DNA from: an uncultured Clostridia bacterium
Lineage (GTDB): Bacteria > Bacillota > Clostridia > Oscillospirales > Oscillospiraceae
Direction: 5' to 3'
Assembly (NCBI GenBank): GCA_947644595.1
Contig: CANSAE010000007.1
Location: 1 to 63,302, forward strand
Length of the DNA stretch: 63,302 nt
Positions 24,101 to 31,420 of the stretch are shown piece by piece (position 1 is the first letter of the stretch; every line of letters starts with the position of its first letter). The notes under the pieces were generated by a model, which saw nothing but the letters and a program-made list of their open reading frames with translations, had not been told where the DNA came from and made no database searches. The position numbers and the translations under genes were made by a program.

Positions 24101-26765
24101 CCTTGTCATAGCCCAAAAATGCGTTATATTCCGGGTCGTTGGCGTCATACCATTTCTGCCACGTCCCATATTTCGCCATAGCAGCCGTTTTCCCTGCGAC
24201 ATATTCATCGTCTGCCTGTTTCATCAGCCGGTCAAACTCATGGAGGGTGTAGGCCGTTTTATCCTGAAATACGCCGCTCTCGCTCCACTCGCAGAAAATA
24301 TAGGGAAGCTCATGGGGCGGGTAAGTCGGCTCACCGGCCTCGGCGGGGGTCACGGCAGGCTCCCGCACCAGCGGCGGGGTGGAGAACACGGGGGCGTCCT
24401 GGGTGGCGGAGATGGTCATGGTAGATGTGGCGGCAAATTCCTCGATCTGTGCCCGTACATTCTCCGGCAAACCGTCCTCATAATAAGTCACGGTTCTATC
24501 GGGTGCGATATGGGCTACGGTCTTATAGTCGCCGTCCCTCAGTTCCAGCCGGTTCCAGACCGTCACGCCGTTGCCCAGGTGCCCAAAGCCCAGGTCATAG
24601 CCGGGGGTGTCAGGCTCCGCAGGTTCGGCGGTGGGCGCTTCCTCCACCACCTGAAGCAGACCGTCGTTCAGCGGGTTTTCCGCAAGCAGACGGTCAAATT
24701 CCTCACGGGGCAGTTCCTTGTTGATGATGGGAAACGCCGGGTCAAAGAGCCGGACTGCCTGATCGTCAAAGGCCAGCAGTTCATACTCCTGCATCCCCAG
24801 GTACACCGTGGCCCCCATGGTCAGCCGGTACTCTTTCGGCGGGGCCGGGGACGGGTTCATCTCGTCATAGGTGGGTTCCAGCGGCGCGGCCAGGGGGCCG
24901 GAGAGTTGGGCAAGTACGGCCTCGCACCGCTCCGTCAGGTGGGTGTTCTCCCCGATAATAGTCTGCATGGCCTCCCGCATCATGGGCAGAATGAAGTCGC
25001 CCTCGCTGGTACGGGCGTTCATCTTCTTTTCGCCCGCGCTGAACGCATCAGCGCAAGATGACAAATACCACCTGTCTACCGTTTTGTCCTGCGCTCCGAG
25101 TTGGGTCACATAGTCCTTGTAGTCGTTTATGATGGAGTAAAATTCCCCGCTGATTTTGCTCCGGGCGATCCGGGCGTCCTCCTGACGGCGGTACTCCGGG
25201 TATTTCGCCTTTTCAGCCGGTGACAGATAGCGGTCTGCGGCAAGCAGTTCACCGATCCGCTTCGCCGCCTTTTTCCAGGTCAGGACAGTCACAACTTCCG
25301 GCGCGGCGGTGATTTTGATACCTTTGCCTTCATGCCAAATATCCAGCTTTTTGCTCCCATAGACAGAAAATCCGCCGATACCATACTCTTTTTTGAGGAA
25401 AGCCGCGTTTTCATCGTCCCCCTCTTTTTTCAAAAACTGCTCATAAATGCTGAACTTTCCCTCTGTTCCGTACCTTATCAGAACAGCATCAATATTCTCC
25501 TGGGAGATAGCAAAAGCGGAGGACTGTTCATCCTCCGCCGCTTGAATTGCCGCTTTTTGTTCTTCCTCCGTGGGGAGGGGGTCGGTCAGTTGGCGTACAC
25601 GATCTCCGCCAGCGCTGCTTCCTCCGCCGCTGCCTTGATATTGTTCATCAGGCCCACCCATTTCATCTGATCGGACGCTTTCAGGCACTCGGTCACGCCC
25701 TGTTCCCGCGCCATTTGCTCCGTCAGCCGCTCCACCATCTCGGTGGCCTGCCGGTCGATCTCCGCCAGATGGCTGTTCAGTTCCCCGGTCAGCAGCATCC
25801 CCGTGTAAATCCCGTGCCGGTGATTGGCGAGGAAACTGCGCCGCAGCATCCCATATTTTCCGACCTGCGGGGCCTCCGGCACGTCCAGGTTGGGCAGTTG
25901 ATAGTCGCCCTCGGTTCTGTATGTCAGCTCCATGTTCAACGCTCCTTTCACGTTTCGTTCTGCCGTCATTATACTGCCTGTCAGGATTCCCGGCAAATGT
26001 GCGATTTTGCTTTTCTTCCTCCCAATATAAGGGCAGCACGGTGCTGGCGATTTCCCGCAGGGGCATCTCGGCTATATCGCTGGCTGCGGCCCCCAGGATA
26101 GCAAGGGTTTTCAGGGTATTAAAATCGTAGATGCGGGCAAAGTCCTCGCCGCTGAAATACTCCTGGGGGTCGATGCCGCACCGGGTCAGCATGATATAGG
26201 CCACGCTGTTCTCCAACAGGCTCTTAAACCACACTTCGGTGTTGAGATCGTCCAGTTCTTCCAGCAGACTGCCCTCTTTGACGCGGCAAAGGTCGGCGCA
26301 GTAGTCGCCAAAATTGTCCTCTACGATGATTTTTGCCGTTTCCAGCAGGCAGGCGGCAAAGTCGGCTTTGTCGGAAAACTCACCGTAGCTGTTTTCCAGC
26401 GCCTCCACCACCGCTCCCTCGTACTGCGGCCTCATCTGCCAGACGGGGACGGTGCGCCCCGCACGGCTGTTGGTGTCGGACATATCAAAGACGTGCCGCA
26501 GCTTGTAGCCCTTGTCGGTGTCCACCAGCAGAGCGATCCCCGTGGTGCCCTTGTTCACCCACCGGCCATGCCTGTTCCAGAAGTCGGTTTGGGCGCAGGC
26601 GGTGGCGTCCGGCTTTTGGGCGTAAATCAAAAGCTGGTCACGGAAGCTGTACTTGAAGTTGTGGGCGGCGGTGGTCAGGAACGCCATATAATTCCCGCTG
26701 TTGGCAAAAATCTGGCGGGCCGTCTGCGCCGCAAGCCGGACAATGGGTTCAGGTTTCTTTGCCAC
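18192..26765 (-). CDS. Giant polyvalent protein: ArdC-like, MutS-I-like, N6-methylase and SNF2-type helicase domains
   Basis: A 2857-aa protein (GTG start 26765 after AAGGAGGG). Domains in order: ArdC-like N-terminus (1-250); a low-complexity Arg/Gly/Ala stretch (about 260-395) encoded opposite the frame of TnpV; several LPD-like segments (400-940); a MutS domain I-like part with GDFFELY (about 953-1055); a DNA methylase core with motif I LLEPSCGIGNF (about 1353) and motif IV IGNVPFG (about 1420); a superfamily 2 helicase with Walker A GHVVGAGKTWEMA (about 2037), IDEAHYYKN (about 2200) and QREGRIIRQ (about 2550). Such proteins travel with conjugating DNA and are thought to defeat host restriction. 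The methylase motif NVPF departs from classical NPPY/F. Confidence 0.92.
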   Translation of the reverse strand: MAKKPEPIVRLAAQTARQIFANSGNYMAFLTTAAHNFKYSFRDQLLIYAQKPDATACAQTDFWNRHGRWVNKGTTGIALLVDTDKGYKLRHVFDMSDTNSRAGRTVPVWQMRPQYEGAVVEALENSYGEFSDKADFAACLLETAKIIVEDNFGDYCADLCRVKEGSLLEELDDLNTEVWFKSLLENSVAYIMLTRCGIDPQEYFSGEDFARIYDFNTLKTLAILGAAASDIAEMPLREIASTVLPLYWEEEKQNRTFAGNPDRQYNDGRTKRERSVEHGADIQNRGRLSTAQPGRAGGPAGRKIWDAAAQFPRQSPARDLHGDAADRGTEQPSGGDRPAGHRDGGAADGANGAGTGRDRVPESVRSDEMGGPDEQYQGSGGGSSAGGDRVRQLTDPLPTEEEQKAAIQAAEDEQSSAFAISQENIDAVLIRYGTEGKFSIYEQFLKKEGDDENAAFLKKEYGIGGFSVYGSKKLDIWHEGKGIKITAAPEVVTVLTWKKAAKRIGELLAADRYLSPAEKAKYPEYRRQEDARIARSKISGEFYSIINDYKDYVTQLGAQDKTVDRWYLSSCADAFSAGEKKMNARTSEGDFILPMMREAMQTIIGENTHLTERCEAVLAQLSGPLAAPLEPTYDEMNPSPAPPKEYRLTMGATVYLGMQEYELLAFDDQAVRLFDPAFPIINKELPREEFDRLLAENPLNDGLLQVVEEAPTAEPAEPDTPGYDLGFGHLGNGVTVWNRLELRDGDYKTVAHIAPDRTVTYYEDGLPENVRAQIEEFAATSTMTISATQDAPVFSTPPLVREPAVTPAEAGEPTYPPHELPYIFCEWSESGVFQDKTAYTLHEFDRLMKQADDEYVAGKTAAMAKYGTWQKWYDANDPEYNAFLGYDKVKFTLVMPDGRTFTERQDIGDGDGGVLDFLSQYDAYREIVPVLQEAVRKEAETAQRGPAPQPGPDSGRFWDAYNSIKEHNPDSLVLYQVGDFFELYGGLEGEDAKSAATALDLTLTKRNIPEYGRVSMCGFPAHKLKDYVKKLNSKGFDVIVAALKNNQRVISSFPAQPSEKAKPGTDDFSDIDPAAIRAALAENGIVDGHIVDPDKLDADPFIQQVMADVKQIAASTLPPDERFSIIETEKGYAVWDDVQGGIYVDDEGVQEEFTSEWQAEDYLKQVRKAVADKEAAEWLAVERAKQGTPEPAEKETVEKGTESLADGHGPGNDRPTPPPPEPRRRAKVSPFILHPEVPNADRHEYHITDDAIGVGTPGTRFNNNVRAIRLLKKLEREERFATPEEQAVLAQYVGWGGLADCFDERHSKYAELKALLDEDEYAAARESTLTAFYTPPVVIRSIYQALENMGFKTGNLLEPSCGIGNFIGMRPDDLADSKIYGIELDGISGRIAQQLYQKSSVAVQGFEATDLPDSFFDAAIGNVPFGAFKVSDKRYEKHNFLIHDYFFARTLDKVRPGGIIAFVTSKGTMDKENPNVRKYIAQRADLLGAIRLPNNTFKAAAGTEVTSDILFLQKREALASGEPDWVHLNTDENGLKMNQYFIDHPEMVMGEMREVSGPHGPETACLPREGQDLGEQLTAAIQNIQGTITEYVLDDPEAESEDKSIPADPNVRNFSYTVVDGEIYYRENSRMNPVEVSVTAANRIKGLIEIRDCVRTLIDYQTEDWPAEDIQAEQKKLNDLYDAYVEKYGRINSRGNSIAFRMDSAYFLLASLEVLDDERNFVRKADMFTKRTIKQKTVITSVDTSSEALAVSLAERACVDLGFMASLMGGGDKIPQVVEDLKGVIFKDPNTGSFDIDGEAVDWYKGWQTADEYLSGNVREKLADAKRAAETDPAFQVNVEALEQVQPTDLNASEISVRLGSTWLPPDVVEQFVFELLDTSDNCQEKIHVHFSRYTGAWNVEGKSVDRVNVKANSTYGTTRINAYKIIEDTLNLRDVRIFDYVQDRDGKKTAVLNKKETAIAQGKQELIKQAFQDWIWKDPARRERLTTLYNVQFNSLRPREYDGSHISFVGMNPEITLRKHQRDAIARILYGGNTLLGHVVGAGKTWEMAAAAQESKRLGLCQKSLFVVPNHLTEQWAAEYLQLYPSANILVATKKDFETKNRKRFCGRIATGDYDAIIIGHSQFEKIPMSIERQRFTLEQQLDEIALGIAELKEQKGENFSVKQLAKTRKDIREKLARLNDQSRKDDVVTFEELGVDRIFIDEAHYYKNLASFSKMRNVGGISQTEAQKSSDLYMKCRYLDELTEGRGVIFATGTPISNTMVELYTMQKYLQYETLRRNGLLHFDAWASTFGETVTAIELAPEGTGYRAKTRFARFHNLPELMAMFKEVADIQTADMLNLPVPKAVYHTISLKPSELQRQMVAALAERAEKVRNREVRSDQDNMLLITNDGRKLALDQRLTNPLLPDSETSKVNACAENVFEIWQRTADQRSAQMIFCDLSTPGKERPIEMVETEPGAFEMASFQNLYDDLCDKLIAKGIPAEEIAYVHSANTEAKKKELFGKVRSGQIRVLIGSTQKMGAGTNVQHKLIALHHLDCPWRPSDLQQREGRIIRQKNENDEVDIYTYVTEDTFDSYLYQLVESKQKFIGQIMTSKSPARSVEDIDETALSYAEIKALCAGDERIKEKMDLDIDVQRLKLLKANHLSQKYSLEDSIIKYFPQRIAIAKAEIKSAQENIAIRDANTHPNKDGFSPMVVRGVTYTEKKAAGSAILAARKTLTDDNAVIPLGEYRGFQMELFFSPFYKEYTVRLAGVNADSVALGQDVYGNIQRLDNLLSNFENHLKSAQDDMTTYETQLASAKVEVEKPFPQEDELKTKSARLDELNILLNMDKQENEIVDGDVGDEAGEPARDDPDRDR
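25586..25933 (-). CDS. tnpV: TnpV-like protein overprinted inside the giant helicase gene
   Basis: A 115-aa protein in a different frame, same strand, wholly inside the giant gene. MELTYRTEGDYQLPNLDVPE, then GKYGMLRRSFLANHR and the C-terminal WVGLMNNIKAAAEEAAL, match TnpV proteins of Clostridial transposons such as Tn4451 relatives. It has its own AAAGGAG eight bases before ATG 25933 and its own promoter 35 bases further. The giant frame stays open throughout but is compositionally odd here. TnpV function is unknown. This arrangement implies that both frames are used. Confidence 0.85.
   Translation of the reverse strand: MELTYRTEGDYQLPNLDVPEAPQVGKYGMLRRSFLANHRHGIYTGMLLTGELNSHLAEIDRQATEMVERLTEQMAREQGVTECLKASDQMKWVGLMNNIKAAAEEAALAEIVYAN
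25968..26004 (-). promoter_or_regulatory. Internal promoter with TCGCACATTTG motif, driving TnpV
   Basis: On the minus strand TTGCCG (25991-25996), 17 bp, TATAAT (25968-25973), inside the giant gene. The motif TCGCACATTTG at 25994-26004 overlaps the -35 as at 18178. Confidence 0.82.
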
Positions 26766-26768
26766 GAT

Positions 26769-27074
26769 CTATCCCTCCTTTTCCTCATAAGATTTCAGCA
26801 GCCCCTTTGTGGCGGCGGCGATTTTGGAGATACGCCCGGTGAGCTGGGCGACGGTGGCCTGTATCTCCGACTGCCGTGCCGCATAAAAGTAGCCGGTGGC
26901 GTCGCTGCAAATGGGCCAGCCGTCACAGCGCAGACGGTTGACAGCCCGACGCAGCTCCGTCCCCTTGACATGGAACGCGGCCTCCAGCTCCTTGCTGGAG
27001 GCCGCGCTCTCTTGCCCACGGCGGTATTTCTTCAGGTACTCGCACAGGGCCTTGTCGATGGGTGCGCCTTTCAC
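26769..27074 (-). CDS. Small winged-helix-like ICE protein
   Basis: A 101-aa protein, GTG start 27074 overlapping the previous stop (GTGA). The segment SKELEAAFHVKGTELRRAVN followed by LRCDGWPICSDATGYFYA looks like a helix-turn-helix with a wing, as in small winged-helix DNA-binding proteins of phages and ICEs. The C-terminus is a helix. It directly precedes the giant helicase gene by three bases. DNA binding is inferred from shape only; it might act on the motif-bearing promoters, but nothing links them directly. Confidence 0.6.
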   Translation of the reverse strand: MKGAPIDKALCEYLKKYRRGQESAASSKELEAAFHVKGTELRRAVNRLRCDGWPICSDATGYFYAARQSEIQATVAQLTGRISKIAAATKGLLKSYEEKEG

Positions 27075-27385
27075 CGGGTATCACCCTCGCCGCCCTCTTT
27101 CAGCTCCGCGCTGTACTCCTTTTCCACCTCGTAAGCCCCGATGCAGGCGTAGAGAAGCTGCCAGATCATCTCGGAGGCTTCGCTCTCATACATCCGCATA
27201 CTGACATAGGGCTTATCCCCCACACCGCGGCAGCGCCGGGAAAACCGCATACGCTTATCCATCAAGTCCTGGGCGCTGTTGCGGGTGGGCACATCCTCGG
27301 CGGCGGCGTTGCGCTCCAGAACGGCCATCATCAGGTCAAACATGGAGGGGTGTACGTTCAATTTGACATTCGGTAACTGTGCCAT
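27071..27385 (-). CDS. Conserved ICE protein, function unknown
   Basis: A 104-aa protein with start ATG 27385 (MAQLPNVKLNVHPSMFDLMM), preceded by AGGAGC at five bases; an upstream in-frame ATG lacks a site. The region DLMDKRMRFSRRCRGVGDK is basic, and the C-terminal part is acidic. It overlaps the next gene by four bases. No recognised domain. It belongs to the accessory operon leading into the giant protein. Confidence 0.6.
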   Translation of the reverse strand: MAQLPNVKLNVHPSMFDLMMAVLERNAAAEDVPTRNSAQDLMDKRMRFSRRCRGVGDKPYVSMRMYESEASEMIWQLLYACIGAYEVEKEYSAELKEGGEGDTR

Positions 27386-27392
27386 GATGCTC

Positions 27393-27941
27393 CTACCTTT
27401 CCACGGACACAGCCTGCCGCCCACGCTGGGGGAAGTCCCAGCCGTAGACCTTGCCGATCTCGTCCCCCAGCCTGCGGGTGATCCGGGTAATATCGGCGCG
27501 GGTCGCTGTGCCGTAATACAATTTTTCTTTCAGCAGGTCAATTTGCGATTCCCGCACCCCAGGCTTGTAGGTGCGGTAGAGATAATGATTGGTGCCATCA
27601 TGGTGGATGGCGTCACAGCGCAGGTCGCCCAGCTTGTCAACATACCATGTGGTATAGTCAGCGTCAGCGTAAAGGCAGTCCCGGATGTTGCCGCTGGCGA
27701 TCTCCTTGTAGCCCATGTGCCGTCCCGTCCAGAGGCCGAGGTCGGCAATAATGAGAATGGGCTGGTCAAGCTGGATGTTCAGGTTTACCCGTTCATCATC
27801 CAAATGGTCACCGTTGATTTCGTACATGAGCGACATTCGCTCGTCCTCGGTCAGCTCCGGGTACTCATCCTCTAAAAACTCCCGCCAATCCTCATAGTCC
27901 AGGTCATAGTCGCTCCAAATAAGGTGCTTCTGCTCGGTCAT
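27393..27941 (-). CDS. Conserved ICE protein, function unknown
   Basis: A 182-aa acidic protein (opening MTEQKHLIWSDYDLDYEDW) with the central part LIIADLGLWTGRHMGYKEI and a basic C-terminus. It overlaps the LPD28-like gene by four bases (ATGA), so it is cotranslated. Similar proteins recur near the giant helicase in this ICE family. I do not recognise a fold or activity. Confidence 0.6.
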   Translation of the reverse strand: MTEQKHLIWSDYDLDYEDWREFLEDEYPELTEDERMSLMYEINGDHLDDERVNLNIQLDQPILIIADLGLWTGRHMGYKEIASGNIRDCLYADADYTTWYVDKLGDLRCDAIHHDGTNHYLYRTYKPGVRESQIDLLKEKLYYGTATRADITRITRRLGDEIGKVYGWDFPQRGRQAVSVER

Positions 27942-28891
27942 CGGGCATCACCCCTGTCCGGGCGGCGGGATTTGATAGGCTGGCCCTGTTCGTCATAGTT
28001 TTTCGGGTCGGCGGCGGGGGTGGCCCAGCCCTGCGTGGCCCCGGCCAGCATCGCCGCCGCCTGTGCCTTGCTCACACCCATCCCGCTGTTCAGCTCGTCC
28101 ACCAGCTTCTGGCTGGTGCGTCCCTTTGTCACAAAGTGGGCGGAACGCCAGTTGTCAGAGCCTCGCACAAACATAACGATGACCTTTTTTTCGGGCACTT
28201 TGCCGTAGCACACCAGCGGCAGCGAATTTCTGAGGGGGATCACAGAGTTGCCGTTGCGCTCCATCATCTCGGCAAACTGGCAGATGTGGAAAAGGTTATC
28301 CCAGCCCTTGCCGATTTCCACATGGCAGTCGTCGATATAGCGGCATACATGGTCAAGCTCCCGCCCGTCCCAGCATTTGATCCGCACCATGTCGCCATCT
28401 GCGATCCTGAATTTTTCCTCATAGTGCGGAGTGATGAAGCGGATACCCTTTTCAGCCTGTTTCATGTGGCGGTCAAGCGAGTTCCGGCGGTAGCAGCAGA
28501 TAGACAGGTTCTTTTCGTCAGAATAGGGGTTTAGCCGGATCAGGTAGGAATACTGCGCCGTGTCTGCCCGGAAACCAAAATCAAAGCCCTCGTTGAAGCC
28601 GCTCTCCGGGTGTTCCTGGCAGAAGTCCCGCATGGCGTCACGGCTTTTCAAAAAGCCGCCGTACTGCCCGTCGCCCACCAGAGCGTTGAGGACGCTTTCA
28701 AGCTCCCGGTGAAATTCCTCGGTGTCCATATCCCCTCGGTGGCACCGCCACGTCTGAAAAAAGCCCTTGCCGTCAGCGCCCATGTCGGCCCGCAGGTGGC
28801 CGATGTACCCGGTCTGACCTGCAATCTGCGTACTTTGGCCCTCGGTATAAAGCCGCTCCGCAGGGGTAGCGGCCTGAAACGTCAATTCCAT
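27938..28891 (-). CDS. LPD28-like polyvalent-associated protein, paralogue 1
   Basis: A 317-aa protein from ATG 28891 (MELTFQAATPAERLY). It shares three blocks with the proteins at 30458 and 31421: an N-terminal TPAERLY with QIAGQTGYIGHLRADMG, a central DRHMKQAEKGIRFITPHYEE, and a C-terminal PAADPKNYDEQGQPIKSRRP ending in RGDAR. I associate this with the large-polyvalent-protein LPD28 group, often next to antirestriction proteins. It follows the methyltransferase by five bases. Activity unknown; a role in countering host defence is inferred from context. Confidence 0.65.
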   Translation of the reverse strand: MELTFQAATPAERLYTEGQSTQIAGQTGYIGHLRADMGADGKGFFQTWRCHRGDMDTEEFHRELESVLNALVGDGQYGGFLKSRDAMRDFCQEHPESGFNEGFDFGFRADTAQYSYLIRLNPYSDEKNLSICCYRRNSLDRHMKQAEKGIRFITPHYEEKFRIADGDMVRIKCWDGRELDHVCRYIDDCHVEIGKGWDNLFHICQFAEMMERNGNSVIPLRNSLPLVCYGKVPEKKVIVMFVRGSDNWRSAHFVTKGRTSQKLVDELNSGMGVSKAQAAAMLAGATQGWATPAADPKNYDEQGQPIKSRRPDRGDAR

Positions 28892-28896
28892 CAATG

Positions 28897-30372
28897 TCAC
28901 ACTCCTTTTTCATGCTCAAAAAAAGACCACCATTCATCCTCCCGCACCTGAAAAGCGTCGCCTAATTGGATGGTGTCGGGGAAGTTTGTTTGGGTGGTCT
29001 TGATAGCGTATTTGTCGATCTCGGTGGCGTAGTAGCGGAGAATGGTGGCCCCCAGCTTATCCAGGGCCAGGTGGCCGCAGCTCATGCCATCATACATGGA
29101 CAGCACTTCCAGCGGTTCTACGGTGATACCGGGGCAATAGGAGAGGATGTGGGCGATCACGTCCACCGTCCAGCCGTTGCCCAGCATTTTATACGCCTGG
29201 GTATCGCTGACCGGGAACATAAAGCCCTCCGGCACGGTCTGGAGCCGCATACACTCCCGCACCGTCAGCTTGCGGATGATATAGTAGCCATCCATCAGCT
29301 TGATGGGGTACTGCTGGCCCTTTATTGTGATCTGGCCGCCCCGGACTTCGTAGATGGGCCTGTCCAGCGTCCCGCAATACTGATAATACTGGCAGGAGGT
29401 GGTCAGGCAGTTCGCCTTTTCCCGCATGGCACGGCCCCTGCGGGTCTTGCTGTTGGGCATGGTCAAGTCAACGCACTCGCCGGGGAGGATGTCGGTGTAC
29501 CCTTTGGCGGTGGCCTCCGCCACCCGCAGGGCGGGGCAGTCGGTGGGGGTGGTATAAAGCCCGGTTTTCGCCCCGGCCCCACCGCCGTTCCCGCACAGGG
29601 TCTTGCTCTTGCCGTCCGCCGAATATACCCGGTGCCCTTGGCCCTCGGAGCCGGTGCCGCTCTCTATGGTGCCCACACGGATGGGGAACATGGGGATATG
29701 CCCGCCGCCCATTCCCGCCGATGCTGTCAGGCAGGGGACTTTCCCGCCCACATCGAACACGCCCCAGCGGGTATGCTGGCCGTAAAGACCGCCCAGCCGG
29801 TTGACACTGACCGCTTCGGCCACACAGGTCTTACGGTCTATGGTGTTGCCCACCATATTGCGGATGCCGTCTTTATAGTAGGTGGCCCGCAGGCATTGGG
29901 CTTTCCCGTCGGCGGTGACGTTCACCGGCTCTATCGCCATAGGTGCGGGAAAGTGCCCGCCGTTCAGGGCGTTCACGGCGCTGGCCCTGCTGTAATTCGC
30001 TTTCAGCGTGTAGCCCTTTTCATGGAGAGGCAGGCCGCTTTCCAGAATGTCCAACAGGATAAGGCCCCGATCCTCCGGCAGCTCCACGCCGGGGATGTTC
30101 GTCCAGTAGAGCCGCTGACGGCTTTGGGCGGACACAAGGGCGGAGTTTATTAAAATGGGTTCCACGCCCAGCTCCGCCGTGATCTGCGCCCGTATCGCCG
30201 GGGCCATGCTCTTGTTGTTCTCGTATAAATAGAAGTCAGGCCCGTACCGCTCTCTGGCAATCAGGTAGTTGCGAAACAGTTCCCAGCCCAGGCCCTCCGG
30301 CTGTGTTTCCCGGTTCCGGGTCTGCGCTATGCTCCAATGGGTGCAGGGGGAGCCGCCCAGCAGAAGTTTCAT
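28897..30372 (-). CDS. Circularly permuted DNA (cytosine-5-)-methyltransferase
   Basis: A 491-aa C5-methyltransferase whose motif order is rotated. It begins at motif IV with the catalytic cysteine, LLLGGSPCTHWSIAQ (residues 3-17), then motif VI YENN, motif VIII SAQSRQRLYWTN, a long target-recognition region, motif IX LTVRECMRLQTVPEGF and motif X AYKMLGNGWTVDVIAHIL. The S-adenosylmethionine motif I comes last, LEVLSMYDGMSCGHLALDKLG, about 60 residues from the C-terminus. All catalytic elements are present, so the enzyme is probably active. It likely marks the element's DNA against host restriction. No partner nuclease is visible, so it is an orphan. Confidence 0.9.
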   Translation of the reverse strand: MKLLLGGSPCTHWSIAQTRNRETQPEGLGWELFRNYLIARERYGPDFYLYENNKSMAPAIRAQITAELGVEPILINSALVSAQSRQRLYWTNIPGVELPEDRGLILLDILESGLPLHEKGYTLKANYSRASAVNALNGGHFPAPMAIEPVNVTADGKAQCLRATYYKDGIRNMVGNTIDRKTCVAEAVSVNRLGGLYGQHTRWGVFDVGGKVPCLTASAGMGGGHIPMFPIRVGTIESGTGSEGQGHRVYSADGKSKTLCGNGGGAGAKTGLYTTPTDCPALRVAEATAKGYTDILPGECVDLTMPNSKTRRGRAMREKANCLTTSCQYYQYCGTLDRPIYEVRGGQITIKGQQYPIKLMDGYYIIRKLTVRECMRLQTVPEGFMFPVSDTQAYKMLGNGWTVDVIAHILSYCPGITVEPLEVLSMYDGMSCGHLALDKLGATILRYYATEIDKYAIKTTQTNFPDTIQLGDAFQVREDEWWSFFEHEKGV

Positions 30373-30457
30373 CTATTATCACGCTCCCTCAAATGAAAAA
30401 CGGCCTCCAGTTCATTCACTGGAAGCCGTCTTTGCCGGTTTTATTTCAAATGCTCTT

Positions 30458-31405
30458 TTACCGGGCGTCGCCCCGGTCATGGTGCTTGGGCTTGATGGGC
30501 TGGCCCTGCTCATCATAGTTTTTGGGGTCGGCGGCGGGAACTTCCCAGCCAAACATGGAGCCAGCCAGCATCGCCGCCGCTTGTGACTTTGTCACATTGA
30601 TTTGTTCATTGTACTCGTCCACGATGGCCTGGGCATGGGCACGGTCATGGCCGTATTTGCCGGTATGGAAATAGCTGTCCTCGCCGTGCTTGATGGTAAT
30701 GATCTCGTCACCGCTGGGCAGCACAGCATAACACTTTTCCGGCAGGCCCGGACGCAGGGGGATCACCTTGCTGCTTCTCTCTTTCATCCATTCCGCAAAC
30801 TCCCGGATATGGTAAAAGCTGCCGTCAATTTCAACGTGGCAATCGTCGATATACCGGGTCATGCAGTCAAGGCTTGCGCCCTCGCTGGTGATGATCCGCA
30901 CCATATCGCCGTCGGCCACCCTGAATTTCTCCTTGCCGTCCGGGGTAATAAAGCGGATGCCCTTTTCAGCCTGTTTCATGTGCCGGTCAAGCAAATCCCG
31001 GCGATAAGGGTAAATATAAACGTGATTATCATCCCCGGTCGGGATACAGCGGATCAGGTAGGAATAGCCCTGGGTGTCGGCCCGGAACGCATATTCAAAG
31101 CCGTTGCGGAAACTCCCCTCTGCGTGGTCAAGGCAGTAGACGGTCATCGTGGCACGGTTTTTCAGCACATGGCCGTACCGCTCGTCAAAGCGGAGCATAT
31201 CAAGTACCGTGTTGAACTCAGCCTTAAACTCCGGCGTGTTTTGGGAGCGCACAAAGGTTTGCCAGCTCTTGAGGAAGATAGAGCCGCTGTTGTCCAACTC
31301 CCCCCATAAATAACCCGGATTTCCGCACCGTTCGCTGATCTGAGCGCGCTGTTCATAGGCAAAAAGCCGCTCCGCTGGGGTCGCGGGCCGCATGGTCAGT
31401 TCCAC
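30458..31405 (-). CDS. LPD28-like polyvalent-associated protein, paralogue 2
   Basis: A 315-aa paralogue starting with GTG 31405, preceded by AAAGGAG nine bases upstream. It shares the TPAERLF opening, DRHMKQAEKGIRFITPDGKE and the ending PKNYDEQGQPIKPKHHDRG with its neighbours. The middle part diverges, which suggests different partners or targets. An 85-bp gap separates it from the methyltransferase start, and the 3' ends of the paralogues are nearly identical in protein, so local duplication with recombination is likely. Confidence 0.65.
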   Translation of the reverse strand: MELTMRPATPAERLFAYEQRAQISERCGNPGYLWGELDNSGSIFLKSWQTFVRSQNTPEFKAEFNTVLDMLRFDERYGHVLKNRATMTVYCLDHAEGSFRNGFEYAFRADTQGYSYLIRCIPTGDDNHVYIYPYRRDLLDRHMKQAEKGIRFITPDGKEKFRVADGDMVRIITSEGASLDCMTRYIDDCHVEIDGSFYHIREFAEWMKERSSKVIPLRPGLPEKCYAVLPSGDEIITIKHGEDSYFHTGKYGHDRAHAQAIVDEYNEQINVTKSQAAAMLAGSMFGWEVPAADPKNYDEQGQPIKPKHHDRGDAR

Positions 31406-31420
31406 AATGCTACACTCCTT

